Of a stretch of 64,000 bases of DNA, positions 23,431-36,274 are shown one piece after another. The position numbers and the translations under genes were made by a program. The notes under the pieces are model-generated. The model was given only the letters and a program-made list of their open reading frames with translations. It ran no database searches and was not told where the DNA came from. The stretch comes from Mactromeris polynyma. Its lineage: Eukaryota > Mollusca > Bivalvia > Venerida > Mactridae. Within the stretch, counting starts at the first letter, position 1, and every line of letters begins with the position of its first letter. The stretch lies in the NCBI GenBank assembly GCA_032209605.1, contig JASFXZ010000003.1, positions 3,970,807 to 4,034,806 on the forward strand, read 5' to 3'.

Positions 23431-25135
23431 CATGTCAAACTGTATGTTTGTGATGATTTCTTTGTTATGTCAGACTAGATGTTTGTGATGATTTCTTTGT
23501 TATGTCAGACTAGATGTTTGTGATGATTTCTTTGTTATGTCAGACTAGATGTTTGTCATGGTTTATCGTTGTTATGTCAGACTAGATGTTTGTGATGATT
23601 TCTTTGTTATGTCAGACTAGATGTTTGTCATGGTTTATCGTTGTTATGTCAGACTAGATGTTTGTGATGATTTCTTTGTTATGTCAGACTAGATGTTTGT
23701 CATGGTTTATCGTTGTTATGTCAGACTAGATGTTTGTCATGGTTTATCGTTGTTATGTCAGACTAGATGTTTGTGATGATTTCTTTGTTATGTCAGACTA
23801 GATGTTTGTGATGATTTCTTTGTTATGTCAGACTAGATGTTTGTCATGGTTTATCGTTGTTATGTCAGACTAGATGTTTGTCATGGTTTATCGTTGTTAT
23901 GTCAGACTAGATGTTTGTCATGGTTTATCGTTGTTATGTCAGACTAGATGTTTGTCATGGTTTATCGTTGTTTTGTCAGACTAGATGTTTGTCATGGTTT
24001 ATCGTTGTTATGTCAGACTAGATGTTTGTCATGGTTTACCAGTGTCATGTCAGACTTGATGTTTGTCATGGTATACCTGTGTCATGTCAGACTTGATGTT
24101 TGTCATGGTTTATCTGTGTCATGTCATACTTGACGTTTGTAATGGATTATCTGTGTCATGTCATACTTGACGTTTGTAATGGTATACCTGTGTCATGTCA
24201 GACTTGATGTTTGTCATGGTTTACCAGTGTCATGTCAGACTTGATGTTTGTCATGGTATACCTGTGTCATGTCAGACTTGATGTTTGTCATGGTTTATCA
24301 GTGTCATGTCAGACTTGATGTTTGTCATGGTATACCTGTGTCATGTCAGACTTGATGTTTGTCATGGTTTACCAGTGTCATGTCAGACTTGATGTTTGTC
24401 ATGGTTTATCTGTGTCATGTCATACTTGACGTTTGTAATGGATTATCGTTGTTATGTCTGTGTCATGTCATACTTGACGTTTGTAATGGATTATCGTTGT
24501 TATGTCAGACTATATGTTTGTCATGGTTTGTCTGTGTCATGTCAGACTTGATGTTTGTCATGGTTTATCAGTGTCATGTCAGACTTGATGTTTGTCATGG
24601 TTTATCTGTGTCATGTCAGACTTAATGTTTGTCATGGTTTATCTGTGTCATGTCAGACTTGATGTTTGTCATGGTTTATCAGTGTCATGTCAGACTTGAT
24701 GTTTGTAATGGATTATAGTTGTTATGTCAGACTAGATGTTTGTCATGGTTTATCAGTGTCATGTCAGACTTGATGTTTGTCATGGTTTATCAGTGTCATG
24801 TCAGACTTGATGTTTGTCATGGTTTATCAGTGTCATGTCAGACTTGATGTTTGTCATGGTTTATCAGTGTCATGTCAGACTAGATGTTTGTCATGGTTTA
24901 TCTGTGTCATGTCAGACTTGATGTTTGTCATGGTTTATCAGTGTCATGTCAGACTTGATGTTTGTCATGGTTTATCAGTGTCATGTCATACTTGGTGTTG
25001 TCATGGCTTTTCAGTCATGTCCCCCTGAGTGTTTGTCATGTTTTTCAGTCATGTCATACTTGAGTGTTAGTCATGTTTTTCAGTCATGTCAGACTGGGTG
25101 TTGTCATGGTTTTTCAGTCATGTCCCCCTGCCGTT
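23431..25135 (+). repeat. 37-bp minisatellite, about 46 copies
   Basis: The unit is ATGTCAGACTAGATGTTTGT plus CATGGTTTATCGTTGTT. Sub-families are arranged in order: GATGATTTCTTTG units dominate at the left, CATGGTTTATCGTTG in the middle, ACTTGATG..CAGTGTC at the right, and degenerate shorter units at the end. This points to stepwise local amplification. It lies between the two possible last exons of the CH-domain gene. Confidence 0.92.
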
Positions 25136-26154
25136 GTGCAGTCATATAATTAGTCCAATAATTTCTGATCATCAGTGTGTAATATTTCATTTCACTACAT
25201 CCTATTCCAAATATAGTAGCTCGTCAGTTTTCTAGAAAAACAGTAAATATATAAAACAAGGCTTAGTTAATTTAAATACTTTGTATATGTGATAAAGGAT
25301 ATATTTGATTTTGTATTTCTGTCTCTAATCGATGTATCAAATGTAGGCAATAAATGTCACGTTTTCATTGTTTACTTACCGGTACAATAGATAATTGATA
25401 TTATACTTGATATAAATGGTTAATTCTGATGTTTATCTGATAAATGGTCTTGTAGGTTTAATAAATATAGTTGCGACTGGCACTTAATATCCCTCGGACA
25501 ACTTGTAGTTTGTACATAATGTAGATCTTGCTTCTATTGATTCACTGGTGTTTTTCATACATGAAAGACAACCTGTTGGAAAATCTTCCGTCTGTCTGTT
25601 CACCTTTAGTTGTATTAACCAATGAACGGCTGCCTCGTCATTATGTCAATTTATCAACTTTTTAGAGATTTACTGAACTTTTCTGGATGACATAGCTGTG
25701 GATTGAACAGGGCAAAAAAAGTTCATATGTGCATGACTGCAATAATGCCGCAAAACCTCAATATGTGAAATTGTGTGTATATAACAAACAATAAGAAATT
25801 ACAGAGCAATTAGTCTATGTATCAAAAATCTATCTTTTGATTGAATATAATAGAACTTACTTACATGAATAATGTGACAATGTGTCTAGCAGTTTATCTA
25901 GGTGTTCACCAAGTGTAAGGTGTAATGGTTGTTTTTTGAGTGCATTGGTAAATTTTCATTATATTGAAGTGGTACGCCATTTTTCAAAAATTTATTTCTG
26001 CTATGCATGGTGGTTAGTTGATGTAACCAGTATCCTTGGTTACCAACCAGTACTTACCTGGTCTTCTGCAAGAAACTGACAACTTCTTACATAAAACTGA
26101 GGTGGAGGGCATATGACTTTGGTTGTATAGTCTTCGGTCAAATTTTCATGTAGA

Positions 26155-26235
26155 ACTTACACCTCGCTTTGGATTCAAACCTGTGACCTTCACATTGACT
26201 GTTGGGTGATCTGCTGACTGAGCTATCAGAGTGTA
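26155..26235 (-). mobile_element. tRNA-derived SINE-like fragment
   Basis: On the reverse strand GATAGCTCAGTCAGCAG resembles an A box, and GGTTTGAATCC (complement of 26171-26181) resembles a B box. There is no matching acceptor stem. It lies just upstream of the alternative last exon. Confidence 0.55.
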
Positions 26236-26307
26236 CATATTTTCAGTTATGTATTAATGTTTGAAATTAAATCATGTGGTCGTAATATGTTCTATTTTCT
26301 TTTTCAG

Positions 26308-26380
26308 TGATGAAGTTATTAACATCCAACAATGTTATGCAGAAACCCACCAACTCAAACCGACTGACCTCTGGTGCTGA
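26308..26380 (+). CDS. Alternative terminal exon, option 2
   Basis: Preceded by TTTTCTTTTTCAG. From the same GA|GTAAGT donor at 21521 it reads in phase DDEVINIQQCYAETHQLKP and ends TDLWC before TGA (26378-26380). It would give a 1628-residue product with a different C terminus. Poly(A) signals at 28254 and 28280 suit this exon. It may instead be only 3'UTR of the option 1 transcript. Confidence 0.5.
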
Positions 26381-28285
26381 CCTTGAACTTTCGTGTGGTT
26401 GCCTTGGTAACCAAAAAAAAAATCAGGCAGCAGAATAACTCACATGTTGTATGCCATAATTGACTTTTAACAAATTGCGAGAATATGAAGATAGGATAAA
26501 TGTCACATTGACTTGTTCTTTAGTTGTTTTGTATATATATTATTTCTTGACTATTCGGAGGCCACAGACTGGGGCAACACTAACAGAGTAATAATCATAA
26601 GAATGTTTAATTATGCCAGAATTTGTTTTTTGTTTCTAGGAAATTTTTTCGTTCCTAGGAAAAAAATATTCTTGTGCATTTTTATCATTTTCAGTGTAAA
26701 TTGAGGGATAAATGTGCAGAATGTGAATAATATCGGCTTTTTATACATGTGCTTTTAATTTTTGTTGATTCACCTTAAAATATGATTTTCTTAGTTTTCT
26801 ATTACATTTTGTTGTTAAAAATTTTCTTTATTTTGTTCCATGTTTATCTGTGCAAAAAAATAATTACATACTTTTGAAGTTGTTTTACTCGGCTTTGAAC
26901 ATGTCTCAACCTTGTCGGCCTTGCACAGCTAACTCCATGTACGATACCTGCAAAGACTTCACATGCTCAGTAAGTGCTGTCCGTATCTTGATCACATATT
27001 TTGTACAATTTCAGTGAAAGGTTTTAACAAAAGATGAGTAATACAGGAATTTGTGGTCTCTTGTTTGATGACATGTAATTAAGTTTGATGTAAAATTGAC
27101 ATATGCTAGTTTTCCATGAAACCTATTAATTAATTAATATCTGATTAATCGTCAAATACATTACAAATTGTCGCATGCACGATTTGTGTTTGTGTTTTGT
27201 ATAATGTGTGCTTTAAGTTATGTTATAAGTTTTTTGCGTAGAACTTAATACTTTAAACATTTATTATATTGTCTTACTTGATTGATGTTAAAGAAATATC
27301 AAAATTTAAGCACATTTAATCACATGCTCAGTTTCTGATAGATAGAGACGTACCGACATGTGCAGGTTTCATTTGAAAAATATTTTAATGTCATATATAG
27401 ATCTGCTAAGCTCTTGTGTGATTTAGATTTTAAGATCTTGTTAGCTCGCCTGTTCCGAAAAGACAAAGGGCTATTGTCATAGCTTGATCGTTGTCTACGT
27501 CACTGTTTATATGCCCACAAAAAGTTTGAATATTGAGTTAAGCTCAGTTTCCGAGAAATTATAAGGTCCCAATGACAAAGTTACCCTCAGACAAGTCAGG
27601 GCTCTAGAAATCCACTAGCCTGACGTACCGGACAAGTCTTATTGCCGATTCGGGCTACCAACAGTTGAGTTTAACTTAGTCTGGGACAAGTCTGTTATGC
27701 ACGCCTACTTAACTATTAATCCATACCCTATTCTATGCTTCTATTACTAGCCTCCTATGTAGGACAAGTCAAAATTAACATGTACAATAGTCTGGGACAA
27801 CTGTATTGAAATAAAATTTCTGCAGCTCTGCTAGGAGTGCTCTTGTATATTTTGATTGTTTTTAATGTGAACATGTTCCGTCCATGCACCATGCACTGTG
27901 ATTTCGTAGAAAATTTAGCACTTTCCTGTCTGTGATATTTTATTGTATATGTATACTTTTCCTAGATTAATATATTACCGTTTCTTCCATATTTGGCAGC
28001 CAGTACCGAGAATATGTAGCGAGAATTTGTATGTTCATTAGATTAATTATGTACATGTATCTAATATGATAATTTCTCATTGTTGTTTTATTTTGTATAA
28101 TGATAAATGGAAGGTCAATGAGTCTGTGTTTTGTTCCGTTATCTATCAAGTACAACTTGTTTGCAATTGTTACAATTTTGTCTGCACCGTTACATAAATA
28201 GAATTGTGTTTTGATGATCAATAACATTCAAATCTGTGCATAAACTGGCAATGAATAAAATTAATGTGTACTTTCTAACAATAAA
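26381..28285 (+). other. Probable 3'UTR of the CH-domain gene
   Basis: This AT-rich stretch has no ORF of note and follows the second terminal exon. It ends at two AATAAA hexamers. Part of it (about 27440-27830) looks like old dispersed repeats, including a GCTCGCCTG..GGCTATTGTCATAG stretch and several GGACAAGT-type segments. The UTR call is inference from position. Confidence 0.4.
28254..28285 (+). terminator. Two poly(A) signals
   Basis: AATAAA occurs at 28254-28259 and again at 28280-28285, about 1.9 kb after the stop of terminal exon 2. They are plausible cleavage signals for the upstream gene. No transcript evidence is available. Confidence 0.4.
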
Positions 28286-28299
28286 CTGAAAAGATGGCT

Positions 28300-31105
28300 G
28301 AAAATTTGAATATATTTTCTAGTTTTTAAAGAGAGATTGGTGTATTTTCTTCCAATATGCTCCATGCAATGGTAAATATTTAAAATATTTAAAAGTCACA
28401 TGAAAAAAAAGACCCATCAGTACCGATACTTGTAAATTTGATACATATTGACTGTGAATGCTTAAATGAAGATTAAGTAATATTTTTTTGCTTTTTCGTA
28501 TGTTGTTGTTCACAGATTGGTTAACATGTTTTGAATTTTACATGATAAATTGTTTATAGCTTCTGTGGTTCAAATATTGACACGCAATTGTACTGTAAGT
28601 ATTTATTTAAATAGTTGTACATGTATTTCCTTGTTGTGGTTGTATCTATTGTCGTACAACAAAATGCTTATTAATGATGATGGATTAGAACCAAGACAGG
28701 CCGAGCTATAATAATTATATATAGAGGATCTTAATATGAGTGGTCATTATTTATTGAATTTATTAAACGTGTCTTCTAAAAATGAGGCTTTTCCGAGTTT
28801 TGATTGATTTTAGATGACGATTTCAATAAATTAAATAAAAATAAACACAAATGTAAGATTCTATTTATGACATAACACCAGAAAGGACTGATTTTCGCTG
28901 AAATATTATTTTAACCCCCTTATATGACGTGTGTGATTCGGTCTTTGGTAAACAACAGCTGACGCATCAAAAAGTAATTCCACAAGATACAAGTTCAAAT
29001 GATTAAATCACATATCATATTCAAATTAACTAGACATTAATTTTCAATGAAATAAAATGTCATACTTCACACAAAATAAATTTTTAACAATGTCAACAAC
29101 AGTTGAGTGCGTCTACCTGATGCTTGTTTTGTGGTGACGTCGCATGCACGTGAGTTGTTATTTCACTAGTGACATATCAAAAATAATACATGGGTGTTAT
29201 AACCACTCTCCATCGTATGTTGTGTTATAAATTACATTTATATCCTCCCTTTGTGACTCTTTGAAATGATTATATATTTTCTGAAATTCTATAAATCCTG
29301 CATTCAAGCTGCAGCAAAGTTTGGTGTCTGTAATGGTGTGTCTTTCACGAAATTGATTTAACATACACACTTTTCCACATGAAACATAATGGTTCCTCTT
29401 ATAAATTAACATTTTTTTTCAACATTTTTTAATGTGATTTTTCACATGACTTAACGCAATTACATAGATTTCTGTCTCAAACGCTCTTTTGATAATTTGA
29501 ATGTCATAATTTATCATTCTTTCAAACATTTTTCTCTAATATAATCTTTAGTGTCTTACCATGTCAAATTAATGAATAAAAAGCGTTCCACCAAGGGACA
29601 TGATACATTTTATTTCTCACATCAAAGACGCGATAAAACGAATGAGGTCAGGACAGCTGACGATTGGGTGCCTGATCCGTCTTCAAAAATTGTGATACTA
29701 ATGTGTCTTATAGTATACAACTTGGCTGTATTAATCGTACCTTCACTCTGAGAAATATATTATTGGTTGTTGAATTAGTCACGTACATGCGGCCGTTTAA
29801 TAATAAACAAATACTCGTATATATCAGGTCGCAGCATCTGTGTTATTGATTCGAGTTTGTGGCTTTTTTGGTCATTAATTTCTGTATAATTTTATTTCCC
29901 TATCTTACTGCAAGATCATCATACTAAAGTTTAATGGTGGTTTGTTTCATTATTTTGCATAATTAATATTACCGTTTAATACGATCAATCTTCCCGTTGT
30001 GTAAACATTGATGTCATAGTTTGGTTATTGCTAATTGTTACAAGTGGCTGATTAATGCACCTAATAATTAATTGAGTCTGAAGTTAATTTATTTCGTCAA
30101 ATGGCACATGATTGTGTATTCACTTTGAAATTGTTTCAGTATTTTTTGTCAAGTTGTTAGAAAGTTAGTGTACTGTTTTATGGAAGTCTGCTAGAAGTTT
30201 TATATTTATGTAGACTTGTACATGTATATAGTGAATGCTACAATATTTATTTTGTTATTAAGGTAGAATTTTGTTTTAATTATTTTTATTTATTTATAAA
30301 GTTTTAGTGAATTGCCTGTGATCATTGTTACAAAATCGTATTTTATGAAATGTATTCTAGATGTTCTGTATTTTTCCACTTCTGTCATGAGTTTTCTATC
30401 GAGGAAATTGCCAAGTTTTAACATTAGTACTGTGTACACTGGCTTGTCTGTTTGTTCTATTTTTGAAAAGATTGGGTTGCATTCTGTAAATGTGTTATTT
30501 GGATAATTAAATTTGTCACTCATGAGACATAGATATCCAGAACTAACTTATTTCACAAATATTTCTATGTTTGACTATAACATATTAGTAATTTTTTACA
30601 ATTTTTCATTCCTAAGATTTTTTGTGCTTATCAAGCATCATGGTCAAAATCACTGAATGTAGGACATTTGTTCTTGAAGCAAAACATTATGAGAGACCAT
30701 TAATGCGATTATTTATGGTTACAATTACATCCATAAATAGTTGTATGTAGGGTTTTCTTTCATTGATGTATGATATTTCTGCAGTAGAGCAACCCAGGTG
30801 CGTGTGTCAGTGTACTGACTCTGATGAGATTGATTATAAGTGAATCTTGGAATGTACATTATACTATATAATACATGCCACAAAGAACAGATTATAACTA
30901 TAAAATTATAACCTGTTGTGTCTTAGTCTCCTTACAAAGGTAGAACTGTAAGCACCATTGATCTGTATTCTCTCACCGCACGTAGTTAAATCACTCGTTT
31001 TCTAAATTACCTATTCTAACATAATTGTATTCTGGTACAGTGTATATGTTTTGTGTTTTATTATATGTTTTACTATACATGTACTATGTTATACTGGACA
31101 ATGTA
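28300..31105. other. Intergenic, no gene supported
   Basis: AT-rich sequence with scattered ORFs of up to 77 codons. None carries recognisable motifs, splice sites in phase or a promoter, and I call none of them. Confidence 0.5.
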
Positions 31106-31659
31106 GTGTTGGCACTCAATGTCGGGTTAGCACTCAATGTTGTGTTAGCACTCAATATTGTGTTAGCACTCAATGTCGTGTTAGCACCCAATGTTGTGTT
31201 AGCACCCAATGTAGTGTTAGCACTCAATGTCATGTTAGCACTCAATGTTGTGTTAGCACTCAATGTCACGTTAGCACCCAATGTTGTGTTAGCACCCAAT
31301 GTAGTGTTAGCACTCAATGTCATGTTAGCACTCAATGTCGTGTTAGCACTCAATGTAGTGTTGGCACTCAATGTAGTGTTAGCCCTCAATGTAGTGTTAG
31401 CACTCAATGTCGTGTTAGCACTCAATATAATGGTGGCACTCAATGTAGTGTTAGCACTCGATGTAGTGTTAGCATGCAATGAAGTGTTTGCACTCAATGT
31501 AGTGTTACCACTCAATGTCGTGTTAGCACTCAATGTATTGTTAGCATTCAATGTCGTGTTTGCACTCACTGTAGTGTTACCACTCAATGTCATGTTAGCA
31601 CTCAATGTAGTGTTACCACTCAATGTCGTGTTAGCACTCAATGTAGTGTTAGCACTCAC
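31106..31659 (+). repeat. 18-bp minisatellite, about 31 copies
   Basis: The unit is GTGTTAGCACTCAATGTA with variation mainly in the last three bases and the GCACTC block. Because 18 is divisible by three, open frames appear on both strands (VLALNV-type one way, LSANTT-type the other). With no start context, signal peptide or flanking exons, they are not called as genes. Confidence 0.93.
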
Positions 31660-31902
31660 AGTTGTCCGTGTGTTACTGATAGACCCCTATAATTATGTAA
31701 CTTAGAGCTCTAATTTCTACAAATGTTTCTGGCAAGAATGTTATTGATTTGATTAGAGTATTATTTTCCTTGCAAGTATACACATTAGAAAATAAACTGT
31801 TTGATCTAAACATATTTCTTTGTTATCATTTTACATACAAAAGATGACCATGTGACAACAACAACAACAATGATTAAGCTTAAGGTACATACCATTATGT
31901 TT

Positions 31903-32145
31903 ATGAGCGCTACTATGAGATTTACAACTTCTTCTGTAAGTGACGTCATTTCAAGAATACGTAACATGTAATGTCACAATTTGCAAGCAGGAAACAGTAT
32001 TTGTTCCATATGGTTTCTTCGTTTTCCGTGATACGGCCATATGGGGCAAATATTGCTTACTGTCAGTACATGGTGACGTCACATGTGACATTTTCTGGAA
32101 ATGATGTCACTTAAAAGAGGTTTGATATCGTTCAGCGGCGCTCAT
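31903..32145. mobile_element. Palindromic MITE-like element with TGACGTCA in both arms
   Basis: The ends are ATGAGCGC and GCGCTCAT. Inner arms pair imperfectly, and each holds a TGACGTCA octamer (31941-31948 and 32074-32081). A second member lies at 58994-59225. About 240 bp with no ORF. Confidence 0.75.
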
Positions 32146-32310
32146 ATATAGGTTACTTGCTAACAAACTTCTAACTTTGAATGAACACCTTCTTATTAGA
32201 CTTTTATCTTTTTGTAATAATCTGAAAATGAAATCTGTGCATTTTAACATTAACATCAGCCAATGACAATGAAAACATTTCCATCAATGGGCATGCTGTA
32301 AACATATTCA

Positions 32311-33212
32311 AGAGAGTGTGTACTGTAGTTATAGATATCATTGAGACATACAGCATGTAGTTAACGCCACTGAGAGTGTGTACTGTAATTATAGATATCA
32401 TTGAGACATACAGCATGTAGTTAACGCCACTGAGAGTGTGTACTGTAGTTATAGATATCATTGAGACATACAGCATGTAGTTAACGCCACTGAGAATGTG
32501 TACTGTAATTATAGATATCATTGAGACATACAGCATGTAGTTAACGCCACTGAGAGTGTGTACTGTAATTATAGATATCATTGAGACATACAGCATGTAG
32601 TTAACGCCACTGAGAGTGTGTACTGTAATTATAGATATCATTGAGACATACAGCATGTAGTTAACGCCACTGAGAGTGTGTACTGTAATTATAGATATCA
32701 TTGAGACATACAGCATGTAGTTAACGCCACTGAGAGTGTGTACTGTAATTATAGATATCATTGAGACATACAGCATGTAGTTAACGCCACTGAGAGTGTG
32801 TACTGTAATTATAGATATCATTGAGACATACAGCATGTAGTTAACGCCACTGAGAGTGTGTACTGTAATTATAGATATCATTGAGACATACAGCATGTAG
32901 TTAACGCCACTGAGAGTGTGTACTGTAATTATAGATATCATTGAGACATACAGCATGTAGTTAACGCCACTGAGAGTGTGTACTGTAATTATAGATATCA
33001 TTGAGACATACAGCATGTAGTTAACGCCACTGAGAGTGTGTACTGTAATTATAGATATCATTGAGACATACAGCATGTAGTTAACGCCACTGAGAGTGTG
33101 TACTGTAATTATAGATATCATTGAGACATACAGCATGTAGTTAACACCACTGAGAGTGTGTACTGTAATTATAGATATCATTGAGACATACAGCATGTAG
33201 TTATCACCACTG
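32311..33212. repeat. 60-bp minisatellite, about 15 near-identical copies
   Basis: Each unit contains GAGAGTGTGTACTGTAATTA and GACATACAGCATGTAGTTAA. Most units are identical; differences (GTAGTT/GTAATT, GCCACT/ACCACT) cluster at the ends. The antisense frame stays open for 339 codons as a 20-residue repeat (HTLSGVNYMLYVSMISIITV), simply because 60 is divisible by three. It ends by running into a GGAGATTGTCACGAG element remnant. Confidence 0.95.
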
Positions 33213-33430
33213 GAGATTGTCACGAGTTATCTTCATTTATCCCGCGTTTATCCTACATATAGTAATATATACATATACATATTAAGTCAGTTACAGTCGA
33301 CTTTGTTAGGCTATTTACAAAACCTCAAACTCAAACAACACTCATGATCATATTAGTTTAAACTTATTGATATGACTGTCACGAGCTCTCTCCCTTTATC
33401 CCTTCTAGAGTTCTTTCCCTTCGTCTCTTC
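33212..33430. repeat. Remnants of the GGAGATTGTCACGAG family
   Basis: GGAGATTGTCACGAG at 33212-33226 and TGTCACGAGCTCTCTCCCTT at 33377-33396 match the ends of the small inverted-repeat element at 62300-62397 and the copy at 50103-50182. Confidence 0.55.
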
Positions 33431-33487
33431 TATAGTATCATTATGTATATATAGTACTATAAGTTCTATACTACATGTATAATCTTC

Positions 33488-33562
33488 TGTGTTCGGGATT
33501 CAAGCTCACAACCGTCGGACGAGACAGTTCCTCCCTCGACCACTAACTCGGGTTTAACTTAT
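33488..33562 (-). mobile_element. tRNA-derived SINE-like fragment
   Basis: The reverse strand shows GTTAGTGGTCGAGGGAGG (A-box-like) and GCTTGAATCCC (B-box-like; the complement begins at 33495). No full tRNA cloverleaf is apparent. Confidence 0.5.
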
Positions 33563-34030
33563 AAAGATATAAATAAAATTTCGGAACAATTCATTGAAAT
33601 AAGGCTTGCTTATAATAAATATCTGGAACACGCCATGTTCATTTACACTCTTTGCTTATATAGATGTAGATACAATATAGAGACGTACAAGTTTATCTGA
33701 TTTTGAATCACGATATCAATTAAGTTTGTACATCATCTGTGATACTTAATAAAAAATGACTTAAAATGAAATATCGACATTTGGACTCATTTCTTCAATC
33801 GTGTGTCGCTTGTTTTTAGGGCAATTTGTTTTTCATGATTCATCAATAACACAGAAAAATCAGGTTGCACGTAGACAAATTAGACTTCAGTAAACGGGTT
33901 CTTGGACAGATATGTGGTATTTGTCCGTAAATCAGCAACCTAATGTAAGTGTCAGTGTGTTTAATTAGATAAGGATTTTTGCACAATAACGCCGATCAGT
34001 CAATATTGGTTATCGATCTGATGATAGAGG

Positions 34031-34101
34031 TATAAAACGGCACGCCTTTCTGAATGATACTCGTCTGTCTTCTTCAATACAAAACAAAAGACTTACTTAA
34101 G
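34031..34101 (+). promoter_or_regulatory. Possible promoter and non-coding first exon
   Basis: TATAAAA at 34031-34037 is followed about 65 nt later by CTTAAG|GTGGGT, a fair splice donor at 34102. The intervening sequence has no ATG-led ORF. It could be the promoter and 5'UTR exon of a downstream gene, perhaps the Cys-rich gene at 36275. That link is inference. Confidence 0.25.
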
Positions 34102-34792
34102 GTGGGTTACTGTTTCATTTTAAGTTTTGTCTGTGTGATTTGAGAGACACGTCTTTAAACAATCAGACCAAGATAGATAGATATTTCATCATGCACGTAA
34201 AACAATGTTCGACATGGATATAGTGGCTTCCTATAAACGTTAATGTAAATTTGACCATTTACGGGCCTTTAAGTAAAATTTTCAAGAGTCAAAAACTGGC
34301 TTAATTTTACAAATTTCAAGAGTCAAAATTAAGACTCAAATGAAAGCCCTGTCTCTATTTTCAAACATTCCGAAAATCTTTTTTTATTCAAGAAATGTAC
34401 ACATCTATAATACAGAAAAGAAATCAGAAAACTTCAAGACCACAAAAAAACACAAAGAAGCATATCGCCTACAGAAGGAGAAACCATTCAAGGGACCATT
34501 CTTCGAAATTGACCCTAGTAAACAAACTTAAAGTCACTAGTCCTCTATCTGTGAATGATTTCAAAAACTTGACAATTACTTGTCGCAAAATACAATCAAA
34601 GGACTGAATGTCCCGAGAGGCGCCTCCAAGACTGCACGTTTTCCATATTATCGCATTAGAAATTAATGCGCGACTATTCGGGTAAACTCATTCGCCAGGA
34701 ATGACACAAATACTCCATGAAAGCCTGTCGTCATTCAACAATTCAGCCAGTATTATAAAACCGGAGGACTTTACGTGCGTTATTTTCTTGAG

Positions 34793-34927
34793 ATGGTGAA
34801 TATGGCGGTACTTCGAGTAGACCATCCGGTTGACGATGATGGCAATGAGAAGCTATTAAAGCGACTCAAAAGTAGTTTGCATGGAATCGAAATGCATTGC
34901 ATTATTGAGGAGCAATGGTACTGCTAG
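34793..34927 (+). CDS. 44-codon ORF behind a TATA box, unknown
   Basis: TATAAAA at 34754-34760 lies 33 nt before ATG. The ORF reads MVNMAVLRVDHPVDDDGNEK, has a mixed, non-repetitive composition and ends WYC before TAG. I recognise no family. It may be a chance ORF or a fragment of a larger or transposed gene. Confidence 0.22.
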   Translation: MVNMAVLRVDHPVDDDGNEKLLKRLKSSLHGIEMHCIIEEQWYC

Positions 34928-36146
34928 AATCCAAGATGTATGTAAAAATGATCTTATGCAATTAAAACTTACAAAACTGTTAGTTCATTTGCCGCTTAAC
35001 ACAGTGACCCATTCTAATTAACATCACAAGTGTTATTTATATTTTCTTCATTTTACTTAGTAAGCTAGATGTGTAACGTGTGCGTAGCAGTGTTCTATTT
35101 GTCATGAATAGAAATTACCCAATTAAATCAAACTGGGCCTTACTATTTAGCCTACCAACTGTCTTGTCAAAATATTTAATTTATTATTAACGTAAATATA
35201 TTATGAGACAATAAGCGATTGTTTTATACGGGATGAAGGCGATCTAACTCTGACGTAAGATAAATATATATAATTATGAATTCGTGTCGTAATTTTCGTT
35301 ACGAACAATGTCGAAACGCTGACGTGGTTTTATTTTCTACGCCGAATTTGGTCCAATAAACCACTATGTATGTAAATGAAATGAAATGGAAAAAATGACA
35401 CTATGGTGAGCATTGAATGTTTAATGCAATCTACATGACAATTACTGTATGCGATGACTACGAAAAGTATATCAAGTGTTGGAGATACAAAAGACATGTC
35501 AATAATAAACGCAAGTGTATTTTTTAATTCAGATTTCAAAAGACTATTTTTGTTATCGATAATAAAAATACTCAGTTTTATATTTTAAGGGTCAAAATCT
35601 TGTAGAACAATAAATCCACTGATTTATATTCATTTTATTTTGTGAATCAGGGGAGCATTTCCAAAGGAAGCAATAATCTAGGCTTGCATTATTAATGGCG
35701 TTACGTATATTTAAGGAACTTTAAGGAACGTTTAGTCAAAGTTATCGATCCTCGAAATTTGAAGCAGACGTGTTAGATTATGCAGAGTGGAATTGTAACT
35801 GTCAATCAAGCACTCGTTCATCTAAATTACTGAATCACGTGCATATTTAATTGTTGTTTACACCGTGCGTCATGCGCGCGCGCCCCCACCTAAATGCGGA
35901 CATTGACGTCACAATCTGAGCAATCAGTGTTGACATCAAACAACAATAATGTCACGGTCAGTATTAACTGACAATGGTCAGCGATGACCTTATTACAAAT
36001 CAATTAATTATCGATCTAAAGTGTACCTTGATAAATTTAATGTTGTTTGCGAAGTATGGTCCTTACCTGTCAAACTATCATTAGTCGTCAATAAAATTAA
36101 CGTAAAAACACAATGTTGACGTAGGGACGTAAACAACTAGTGACCA

Positions 36147-36153
36147 TATAAAA
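36147..36153 (+). promoter_or_regulatory. TATA box of the Cys-rich gene
   Basis: TATAAAA in CCATATAAAAGTGACC, 122 nt upstream of the ATG at 36275. The spacing suits a start site near 36180 and a 5'UTR of about 95 nt. Confidence 0.6.
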
Positions 36154-36274
36154 GTGACCGCACGTAAACTGACTACACTTCTGTTTATATATTGTTTATT
36201 CGAAGCGTATACTATTGGACATAAGGGAATTCTAAAAATCTGAATATTTTTAAAACAATTTTTGTGAGTTAGCA

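Noticed and set aside
23431..25135. CRISPR-like array
   Set aside because: Units are contiguous direct repeats with no unique spacers, in a eukaryotic intron.
31025..31705. ORFs of VLALNV/LSANTT repeats
   Set aside because: They come from an 18-bp array; frames are open on both strands and there is no gene context.
32204..33223. 339-codon antisense ORF as a repeat-protein gene
   Set aside because: It exists only because of the 60-bp unit; no signal peptide, splice sites or promoter were seen.
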